Below, piece by piece: positions 1 to 5,951 of a DNA stretch of 7,122 bases. Source of the DNA: Chloroflexia bacterium (GTDB lineage Bacteria > Chloroflexota > Chloroflexia > Thermomicrobiales > UBA6265). The DNA is taken from NCBI GenBank assembly GCA_013696525.1, contig JACCYK010000302.1:1-7122 (forward strand), read 5' to 3'. Below the pieces are notes generated by a model. That model was not told the origin of the DNA. It ran no database searches and saw only the letters and a program-made list of their open reading frames with translations. How positions within the stretch are numbered: position 1 is the first letter of the stretch; the number at the start of each line of letters is the position of its first letter. The position numbers and the translations under genes were made by a program.

Positions 1-1688
<1,688 letters not shown>

Positions 1689-1713
1689 TCAGTCCTCGTT
1701 TCCGGTCCAAAGG

Positions 1714-1741
1714 TGTCAAAATCTCGTCCCAATCGTTGACA
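1714..1741. repeat. Inverted repeat TGTCAA-N16-TTGACA in the divergent intergenic region
   Basis: TGTCAA (1714-1719) and TTGACA (1736-1741) are perfect inverted copies whose centres are 22 bp apart, about two helical turns. They can be read as two back-to-back perfect -35 hexamers, one per strand, between metY and the SH3 gene. Only the plus copy has a reasonable -10 (1760-1765); the minus copy has only AGGACT at 17 bp. The repeat could instead be an operator for a dimeric regulator. Six-base arms are short enough to arise by chance. Confidence 0.3.
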
Positions 1742-1765
1742 ACCAGGAACGCCATGTGAGATAAA
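1736..1765 (+). promoter_or_regulatory. Candidate sigma70-type promoter for the first SH3/lysozyme-fold gene
   Basis: The -35 is TTGACA (1736-1741, 6/6). After an 18-bp spacer the -10 is GATAAA (1760-1765, 4/6), preceded by TGA at 1757-1759, which fits an extended -10. Transcription would start near 1772, leaving a leader of about 240 nt before the ATG at 2010. This leader contains the GC-rich hairpins at 1921-1975. Confidence 0.45.
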
Positions 1766-1920
1766 CCGTCATCTGGCTGAACCACTGTCACGCCGCGCCT
1801 TGGATGGAGGCCGGTTGTTCGACAGCCAGGATTTGACTCCGCGGGGATGAGGGACCACGCGGCAGACGTCCCGGACGATGGAACGGTAGCCCGATCTCTC
1901 TTCAGAGTCCGACGCGTGGC

Positions 1921-1975
1921 GATCTGGCGGCGCTCCTCGCGCCCGCCATCTGGCGCCCGGCACGAGTGCCGGCGC
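1921..1975 (+). other. Two consecutive GC-rich hairpins in the leader of the first SH3 gene
   Basis: Hairpin 1 pairs TGGCGG (1925-1930) and CGC (1931-1933) with GCG (1939-1941) and CCGCCA (1943-1948), leaving a five-base loop and one bulged C. Hairpin 2 pairs GCG + CCGGCA (1953-1955, 1957-1962) with TGCCGG + CGC (1967-1975) around a CGAG loop with one bulged C. They lie 18-90 bases upstream of the Shine-Dalgarno AAGGAG (1993-1998). No known riboswitch family was recognised, and GC-rich DNA makes such stems easily, so function is unproven. The rest of the 471-bp divergent intergenic region (1539-2009) holds nothing else I could name. Confidence 0.4.
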
Positions 1976-2009
1976 GGCGCGCGGGACTGGAAAAGGAGTC
2001 CTCCCCACG

Positions 2010-2783
2010 ATGCGACAGCAGACACCCGCCCTGGTCGTGCCGGTCCGCTTGACGTTGCTCGTCATGCTTTCGGTGCTGATCTCTGGTCTCGTCAGCGTCC
2101 TTGCCTTTCCGCCGCACCTCGCCGCCGCCGCCCCGGCCACCACCAATAGCGATGTCAACCTCCGCGCCGGACCCGGCGAATCATTCGACATCCTCACGGT
2201 CGTTCCGGCCGGCGGCGCCGTCTCGGTCGATGGCGATGCCGTGGACGGGTTCTCACCCGTCACCTACAACGGGATGAACGGGTGGGTCAGCGTTTCCTTC
2301 CTCGTCGCCGATGGCTCGGGGGCGACCGCGCCGGTCGAGACCTCCACCTATCAAACCCAGCCAAGCGTCACCACCACGGGGAACGCGACCGTTGTCTTCG
2401 ACGACGCGGCGGGCGATTCGGCCCAGCAAGGCAATCGCCGCGATCGTGATGGCGGCGGCAATCAGCCCCCCACCACCCCGCCACTGACCAATCCTGGGAC
2501 CACGGACACCAGCGAGCAGGGGATCATCGACATCATTCATCAGGCCGCTGCCGCCTACGGCCAGTCACCGGACGACATGGTCCGGGTCGCCCGCTGCGAG
2601 TCAAGCTTGAACCCGCGAGCCGTCGATCCGTCCGGTTCTTATCACGGCCTGTTCCAATTCGTGCCGAGCACCTTCGCCGGCACGCCCTATGGCGGCCAAG
2701 ACATCTACGACCCCTGGGCCAATGCCCATGCCGCGGCCTGGATGTGGTCCGAAGGCCGGAAATACGAGTGGGTCTGCCAGTAG
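2010..2783 (+). CDS. Exported SH3-domain protein with C-terminal lysozyme-like (transglycosylase) domain
   Basis: The 257-aa product is probably exported and acts at the cell wall. Residues 1-41 form a signal peptide: basic start, hydrophobic run about 13-33, AAAA cleavage region near 39-42. A bacterial SH3 (SH3_3) domain follows at about 46-100 (VNLRAGPGESFDI, then GWVSVSFL); such domains usually bind peptidoglycan. Residues 101-168 are a low-complexity Thr/Pro/Asn/Asp linker. The C-terminal 85-90 residues resemble a compact lysozyme-fold/SLT domain: probable catalytic Glu197 in RCESSLNP, the GLFQF motif (213-217), then AAAWMW and a final WVCQ. Cys196 and Cys256 may form a disulfide. The ATG has AAGGAG eleven bases upstream. 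It is the tandem paralogue of the gene at 2971-3831; I count about 47 identities in a gap-free 84-residue alignment of the C-terminal domains. Glycan cleavage is inferred; the domain could be a binding module only. Confidence 0.85.
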   Translation: MRQQTPALVVPVRLTLLVMLSVLISGLVSVLAFPPHLAAAAPATTNSDVNLRAGPGESFDILTVVPAGGAVSVDGDAVDGFSPVTYNGMNGWVSVSFLVADGSGATAPVETSTYQTQPSVTTTGNATVVFDDAAGDSAQQGNRRDRDGGGNQPPTTPPLTNPGTTDTSEQGIIDIIHQAAAAYGQSPDDMVRVARCESSLNPRAVDPSGSYHGLFQFVPSTFAGTPYGGQDIYDPWANAHAAAWMWSEGRKYEWVCQ

Positions 2784-2824
2784 CTGCCGGCGGGGGGCGG
2801 ACAGCTCAGCGACCGTCGAAGCCA

Positions 2825-2853
2825 TTGACTTTCATCGTGGTCAGCGGGATCAT
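2825..2853 (+). promoter_or_regulatory. Candidate sigma70-type promoter for the second SH3/lysozyme-fold gene
   Basis: The -35 is TTGACT (2825-2830, 5/6), followed by a 17-bp spacer and the -10 GATCAT (2848-2853, 4/6). Transcription would begin near 2860, at the left arm of the inverted repeat 2859-2895, about 110 bases before the GTG start. This suggests the two paralogues are not simply one transcript. Confidence 0.45.
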
Positions 2854-2858
2854 ACGGA

Positions 2859-2895
2859 GGAACGGACCGCGACGGACACCGTAGCGGACCGTTCC
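2859..2895 (+). repeat. Inverted repeat with 12-base arms upstream of the second SH3 gene
   Basis: The arm GGAACGGACCGC (2859-2870) pairs with GCGGACCGTTCC (2884-2895) at 11 of 12 positions. The only mismatch is a central A opposite A, and the loop is 13 bases (2871-2883). No T-run follows, so it is not a standard terminator. Its position at the predicted transcript start suggests an operator or a 5' leader hairpin. The motif CGGACCG also occurs as a direct repeat in both arms. Confidence 0.6.
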
Positions 2896-2970
2896 GCCGC
2901 CCCGCCCTGAACCTGCTCTGGCGACCGGCACATCCCGCCGCCTCCCGCCTCCGAGCAGATCGGCAATCTG

Positions 2971-3831
2971 GTGGGAGCCTTGGTTCGACGGTTGGTCCAT
3001 CCGCGCATTCTTCGGCTTACCCTCACCGGCTGGACGGTCTGCATCCTTGCCTGCGGCATCTTGCTGCTGCCGCAACCGGTCCTCGCCCAGGATCGGACCG
3101 GCATCGCGACGAAAAACCTCGATCTCTGGGAACAACGGAGCAAGGAGGCCGAGGTGTTGCTCTCGGTTCCCGCCGGCACCCGGCTCAAGGTGACGGGGCG
3201 CGCCCGGAAGGGGTTTTATCCCGTCTCCTTTGGCGGGGAAAAGGGGTGGGCACTCACTGGATCGGTCGCGATCACGGTCGGCAGCGAGCGTGGCCGGGGC
3301 AACGACGAGCGTCCCGAGCGCTCGCTCCGCGGGTTCGCCACCGAAGACCTCAATCTGCGCACCGGGCCAAGCACCAGAGACCGGGTCCGCGCCGTGATCC
3401 CGTCCGGCCGGGATGTGGAGCTGACCGGCATCGAGGACGGTGGCTTCGTTGCCGTCACCTACGGCTCGGAAGCCGGCTGGGTGGCCAAGGAATACGTCCG
3501 GCCGGAAGACGAACCCGCGCCCGAGCGGTTGACACTGCGAGGCAACCCTCGTCACCTGACGCCGGACGAGATCGTTCCCTATATCTACGCCGCGGCCGAC
3601 TACTACGGCCAGCCCCGCGAGGATATGCTCCGCGTGGCCCAATGCGAATCCGACCTGGTGCCAATGGCGGTCAACGAAGAAGGCGGCTCCTACGGCGTCT
3701 TTCAGTTCAAGACCGGCACCTGGCTCTCCACCCCGTACGCCGACTACGACATCTTCGACCCCCGCGCCAGCGCCTATGCGGCGGCCTGGATGTGGTCGGT
3801 TGGCCGGCGCAACGAATGGGTGTGTCAGTAG
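2971..3831 (+). CDS. Exported protein with two SH3 domains and C-terminal lysozyme-like domain
   Basis: The 286-aa product is a paralogue of the preceding gene, probably exported to the wall. The signal peptide spans residues 1-39 (Arg-rich start, hydrophobic 16-34, VLA before Gln40). The first SH3 copy (about 45-102) is degenerate: the usual NLR-x-GPS opening is replaced by NLDLWEQRSKEAEV, though PAGTRLKVTG and GGEKGWAL remain. The second copy (about 121-177) is canonical (LNLRTGPST, then EAGWVAKEYV). The lysozyme-like domain (about 198-286) has probable catalytic Glu226 in AQCESDL, GVFQF (242-246), AAAWMW and terminal WVCQ; Cys225 and Cys285 match the Cys pair of its neighbour. GTG at 2971 is the assigned start, but its Shine-Dalgarno is weak. 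The frame is open only back to 2911, with CTG at 2968 and TTG at 2980 as alternatives. Catalysis is inferred. Confidence 0.85.
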   Translation: MGALVRRLVHPRILRLTLTGWTVCILACGILLLPQPVLAQDRTGIATKNLDLWEQRSKEAEVLLSVPAGTRLKVTGRARKGFYPVSFGGEKGWALTGSVAITVGSERGRGNDERPERSLRGFATEDLNLRTGPSTRDRVRAVIPSGRDVELTGIEDGGFVAVTYGSEAGWVAKEYVRPEDEPAPERLTLRGNPRHLTPDEIVPYIYAAADYYGQPREDMLRVAQCESDLVPMAVNEEGGSYGVFQFKTGTWLSTPYADYDIFDPRASAYAAAWMWSVGRRNEWVCQ

Positions 3832-3837
3832 CAATCA

Positions 3838-3864
3838 CGCCCGGATGGCAATGCCCGGCGTTTT
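3838..3864 (+). terminator. Possible weak intrinsic terminator after the second SH3 gene
   Basis: Seven bases after the stop, CGCC-C-GG (3838-3844) faces CC-C-GGCG (3854-3860). That gives six GC pairs with one internal C-C mismatch around a nine-base loop, followed by TTTT (3861-3864). Position and T-run fit a terminator, but the stem is imperfect. Confidence 0.4.
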
Positions 3865-4122
3865 CCACCGAGACCACGACAAACCAATCTTGGCCCGCGG
3901 TCCCGTCAGCGTCCTAGACCGTCGCCCGTGCCGCCCGTGCCACGTCCAAGCTCCTATGCTGACCGCCGATCGGCTCGCTGCAGACCGGGTACCGATCCCC
4001 GCGCGGGAACACGCCGGGCCGCCATGCAACCTCCGGCGCCACGACGGCTGCTGGCTCCTGGCCGCGGTCACGGTGGCCGCCGACAACGTCGCCCAGAGCG
4101 ACGAAATTGACGAGCGGCGGGG
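3865..4122. other. Non-coding stretch between the second SH3 gene and the small exported protein
   Basis: The gene-free interval 3832-4204 is 373 bp. Apart from the possible terminator at its start and the promoter and ribosome binding site at its end, I see nothing recognisable: no tRNA, known riboswitch or repeat array. Open frames crossing it on both strands have no ribosome binding site and no family-like sequence. Confidence 0.5.
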
Positions 4123-4151
4123 TTCTCATTGCTCGCATCATATGGTACAGT
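4123..4151 (+). promoter_or_regulatory. Candidate extended -10 promoter for the Gly/Asn/Ala-rich protein gene
   Basis: TTCTCA (4123-4128, 4/6), a 17-bp spacer and TACAGT (4146-4151, 4/6), with TGG immediately before the -10 (4143-4145) as an extended -10. The start would be near 4158, giving a leader of about 47 nt that ends in the strong Shine-Dalgarno GGGGAGGG (4188-4195). Confidence 0.4.
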
Positions 4152-4204
4152 GAGTACAACCTCGTGGGGAGGGATACCAGTACGTTCGGGGAGGGTGCAG
4201 CGCA

Positions 4205-4573
4205 ATGAACGATCGACTCAAGGCAGCGTTCGTCGGAGCGGTCTCCGGCATCGCCGGCGTGACCAAGGTCGCGGCCCAGGAAGACATCGCCGCCGCCGGT
4301 AACGGTGGGACGGCCAACGCTTCCGCCAACGGCGGCGCGGTTGCCCTCGGCGACGTCAACAGTGGCGGCAATGCCGGCAATGCGATCAGCGTCGGCGACA
4401 CCGGCAGTCTCATCTGCGACAAGTATGGCAAGTGCTACGGTTCCGATGGCGGTGGGGTTTCGGTCGACGGCGGTGCCGTCGCTAACTCGACGACCATCGA
4501 CATCAGCGCCGATGGCGGCACCGCGATCGCCGACGCCTCCGGTGGCGATTACAACATCGCCTTCGTGAGCTAA
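4205..4573 (+). CDS. Small Gly/Asn/Ala-rich, probably exported protein of unknown function
   Basis: I cannot name this 122-aa product. Residues 1-24 look like a short signal peptide: Arg4 and Lys6, then an Ala/Val/Gly/Ile hydrophobic stretch, then VAA before Gln25. The mature part is poor in aromatic and basic residues. It is built of alternating small/polar residues with repeated GG turns: [19 protein letters not shown] (32-50), [10 protein letters not shown] (52-61), [14 protein letters not shown] (82-95) and [15 protein letters not shown] (100-114). This pattern suggests stacked beta strands, as in a beta-roll or beta-helix. One Cys pair, Cys71 and Cys77 (C-x5-C), sits between the two repeat blocks and could make a small disulfide loop. 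The ATG follows GGGGAGGG by nine bases, and the gene is flanked by its own promoter candidate and a strong terminator, so it is likely expressed on its own. A surface or matrix role is only a guess. Confidence 0.75.
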   Translation: MNDRLKAAFVGAVSGIAGVTKVAAQEDIAAAGNGGTANASANGGAVALGDVNSGGNAGNAISVGDTGSLICDKYGKCYGSDGGGVSVDGGAVANSTTIDISADGGTAIADASGGDYNIAFVS

Positions 4574-4599
4574 GCCGGCCCGGCAATTCCACTCACCGA

Positions 4600-4639
4600 A
4601 CAACAACGACCTGGACCGTACGGTCCAGGTCGTTGTTGT
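4600..4639 (+). terminator. 40-bp perfect palindrome, probable intrinsic terminator
   Basis: Positions 4600-4639 equal their own reverse complement. The RNA would fold into an 18-bp stem (ACAACAACGACCTGGACC pairing with its complement) closed by a GUAC loop. The outer stem is A-rich on the left and T-rich on the right (GTTGTTGT), as in bidirectional terminators, but no clean run of T follows; the next bases are CTCGCC. It starts 27 bases after the stop of the small exported protein and ends 26 bases before the rpmH promoter, so it insulates the two units. Confidence 0.75.
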
Positions 4640-4665
4640 CTCGCCCCCCGAGGCGCCGCCACGAG

Positions 4666-4694
4666 TTGACGCGATTCGGCGCTATCCCTATACT
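4666..4694 (+). promoter_or_regulatory. Strong sigma70-type promoter of the rpmH-rnpA-yidD-yidC cluster
   Basis: TTGACG (4666-4671, 5/6), exactly 17 bp, then TATACT (4689-4694, 5/6). This is the best promoter in the window, as expected for a ribosomal protein gene. The predicted transcript start is near 4701, giving a leader of about 114 nt before the GTG of rpmH. Confidence 0.8.
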
Positions 4695-4700
4695 TCCCAC

Positions 4701-4814
4701 CTGTCCGTTGTGGCCGCGAGCGCGCGACGCAACGGCGATTCTGCTTTAAGTGACTCCTCCTTCGCGCCACCCGCGGGTGGTCGGGCGGACAGCAATCGAG
4801 AGAGGGAAACCGCC
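4701..4814 (+). promoter_or_regulatory. Structured 5' leader of rpmH with alternative helices
   Basis: CTGTCCG (4701-4707), right at the predicted transcript start, can pair with CGGACAG (4786-4792) just ahead of the Shine-Dalgarno. Alternatively CCGTTG (4705-4710) pairs with CAACGG (4730-4735); both use bases 4705-4707, so the full helices exclude each other. A perfect 14-base palindrome CCACCCGCGGGTGG (4767-4780) forms a third stem inside the long-range one. A CTCCTCCTT stretch (4754-4762) resembles the anti-Shine-Dalgarno sequence and could partly pair with GAGGG (4802-4806). This arrangement could regulate translation or transcription, but that is inference; I know of no described L34 leader like it. 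Confidence 0.45.
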
Positions 4815-4985
4815 GTGTCCACGAAACGCACCTACCAGCCGAAACGGATCCCGCGGATTCGAAAATTCGGGTTCATGGAGCGAATGTCGACCCGCTCCGG
4901 CCGGGCTCTCCTCGCCCGGCGCCGGGCGAAGGGCCGCCATAAGTTGACGGTTGCCGACGAGGGCAAGTTCACGCAGAATCGGTAG
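4815..4985 (+). CDS. rpmH: Large ribosomal subunit protein bL34
   Basis: bL34 is a small, very basic protein of the 50S subunit that threads into 23S rRNA. The 56-aa product has the family signature throughout: KRTYQPKR (4-11), a basic segment with [13 protein letters not shown] (18-30, corresponding to the usual HGFRARMATKNGR), and [14 protein letters not shown] (33-46). It is longer than the usual 44-52 aa because of a ten-residue tail, [10 protein letters not shown]. The GTG start is chosen because GAGGG lies eight bases upstream (4802-4806) and the protein then begins STKRTYQ as the family does. The open frame continues upstream to 4710, but the added residues are unlike L34. It is first in a cluster with rnpA, yidD and yidC and follows a strong promoter. 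The identification is certain for practical purposes. Confidence 0.96.
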   Translation: MSTKRTYQPKRIPRIRKFGFMERMSTRSGRALLARRRAKGRHKLTVADEGKFTQNR

Positions 4986-5039
4986 CGGAGATGGCGATCG
5001 CGGGCGGCTCGCGACCGGTATCCGGCGGATCGCGGCCTC

Positions 5040-5459
5040 ATGGTTGACCGCGAGCGGCGATTGCGCCGGGAGTTCGAAGTTCGCCAGGCCCGGGCGCGCG
5101 GGCGGCCGGTTGCCGTCGGCCCGCTGGTAGCTCGCATCCATCCCAACCCGACACACCCCGCGCTCAACCGCTACGCGGTCGTGGCCGGCAAGCAAGTCGG
5201 CGGCGCGGTGGAACGCAACCGGCTGAAGCGGTTGGTGCGGGAAGCCATCCGGCGGCTCGATCCGACGTTCAAGCCCGGTCACGACATCGTCCTCATCGTT
5301 CGCGGTCGTTTGAGCGAGATGCCGTCCCTCGCCATTGCCGAAGCCACGCTCACCACGATCGGCCAGCGCGCCGGGCTGCTCGGTGCGGCTCAGCCGCCAA
5401 TCGCGAACGACGGCAACCAGCTCCGCGCGCGGCCTCGTTCGACCCAGCCAGATCTGTAG
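5040..5459 (+). CDS. rnpA: Ribonuclease P protein component
   Basis: This is the protein subunit of RNase P, which with the catalytic RNA removes 5' leaders from precursor tRNAs. The 139-aa product has the family core: RERRLRREFEV near the N-terminus (4-14, the RLRR...F region), a central strand LVARIHPNP (29-37), then RYAVVAGKQVGGAVERNRLKR (44-64) with the diagnostic Arg59-Asn60-Arg61 motif, and REAIRRL (67-73). The last 25-30 residues are a polar Pro/Arg/Gln-rich tail beyond the usual 110-120 aa. ATG at 5040 is the first possible start: the frame upstream is open to the rpmH stop but holds no ATG, GTG or TTG. Its Shine-Dalgarno is weak (GCGGA, 5025-5029), so translation may depend on upstream ribosomes. 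It lies 54 bases after rpmH and 3 bases before yidD. Confidence 0.95.
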   Translation: MVDRERRLRREFEVRQARARGRPVAVGPLVARIHPNPTHPALNRYAVVAGKQVGGAVERNRLKRLVREAIRRLDPTFKPGHDIVLIVRGRLSEMPSLAIAEATLTTIGQRAGLLGAAQPPIANDGNQLRARPRSTQPDL

Positions 5460-5462
5460 GCC

Positions 5463-5753
5463 ATGAGTATCGTCGAGCAGGGTTCCGACCAGCAAGAAGC
5501 CTCCGCTCGCCGGGGGACGACGTCGACGCGACGCCACGGTCCAATCACCTGGCTCGCCTTAGGCATGATCCGCCTGTATCGCCGGTTTGTCTCGCCGCTG
5601 ATGCCTCCGGCCTGCAGGTTTGTCCCAAGCTGTACGGAGTTTGGCTACGAGGCGATCGCTAAGTACGGTATTATCAGGGGCGGTCGCCTCGCGGCATGGC
5701 GAATCTTGCGTTGTAATCCGTTCACTCGGGGTGGCTATGACCCCGTGCCGTGA
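5463..5753 (+). CDS. yidD: Membrane protein insertion efficiency factor YidD
   Basis: YidD is a small protein, bound to the inner face of the membrane, that assists Sec/YidC-dependent insertion. The 96-aa product shows the family pattern: an amphipathic N-terminal part LGMIRLYRRFVSPLMPPACRF (33-53), the conserved cysteines Cys51, Cys57 and Cys84, PSCTEFGYEAI (55-65), GGRLAAWRILRCNPF (73-87), and the C-terminal GGYDPVP. The core is preceded by about 27 polar residues (Gln/Ser/Arg/Thr) beyond the usual 70-85 aa. The ATG at 5463 lies only three bases after the rnpA stop with no strong Shine-Dalgarno, so coupled translation is likely. An internal ATG at 5565 (Met35) would give a 62-aa product, short for the family, so 5463 is kept. 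Placement between rnpA and yidC is the classic bacterial order. Confidence 0.94.
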   Translation: MSIVEQGSDQQEASARRGTTSTRRHGPITWLALGMIRLYRRFVSPLMPPACRFVPSCTEFGYEAIAKYGIIRGGRLAAWRILRCNPFTRGGYDPVP

Positions 5754-5870
5754 GTAGCATGAAGTGCCTCTTCGTGGCTCGTGGGCCGGCAGGCATCGTC
5801 CGCGGCGGACCGGGATGAGGACCGTTGCCCGGGATTGAGCAGCGCCGATGTCCGCGGTCGATCTCGTCGC

Positions 5871-5897
5871 TTGACTGTTCAGCGCCGGTGGTAGTTT
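5871..5897 (+). promoter_or_regulatory. Weak promoter candidate ahead of yidC
   Basis: TTGACT (5871-5876, 5/6) is followed at a short 15-bp spacing by TAGTTT (5892-5897, 3/6). The 198-bp gap between yidD and yidC is much wider than the gaps earlier in the cluster, so an internal promoter is plausible, but this one is weak. The gap also holds a five-pair hairpin (CCGGG 5810-5814 with CCCGG 5828-5832) and a GTCCGC-G-GCGGAC palindrome near 5798-5810. Confidence 0.25.
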
Positions 5898-5951
5898 TCC
5901 GTCACCGCCGGCAATCCCGTACCGTCAGGTGCGGGAGGAGGCCGTTCCAAC

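Noticed and set aside
1929..1945. SAH-riboswitch-like core on the minus strand upstream of metY (CGAGGAGCGC)
   Set aside because: Only the first conserved block is present; the later conserved blocks and pseudoknot partner of the SAH riboswitch are missing, and it lies nearly 400 bases from the metY start. The bases are better explained as one arm of a hairpin.
2806..3834. 342-codon open frame on the minus strand
   Set aside because: Antisense to the second SH3/lysozyme-fold gene; composition (Gly/Arg/Asp/Ala) and lack of motifs mark it as a shadow of a GC-rich coding strand.
3914..4606. 230-codon open frame on the minus strand over the Gly/Asn/Ala-rich gene
   Set aside because: Its Ala/Val/Asp/Gly repeats mirror the repetitive plus-strand gene. 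The plus gene has a strong ribosome binding site, a signal peptide and a following terminator; the minus frame begins inside the intergenic DNA without a ribosome binding site.
4710..4814. 35-residue N-terminal extension of L34
   Set aside because: The extra sequence is unlike L34, has no ribosome binding site, and lies in a structured leader; the GTG at 4815 fits family length and has GAGGG eight bases upstream.
5759..5818. 19-codon open frame between yidD and yidC
   Set aside because: No ribosome binding site, no recognisable feature, and a length expected by chance.
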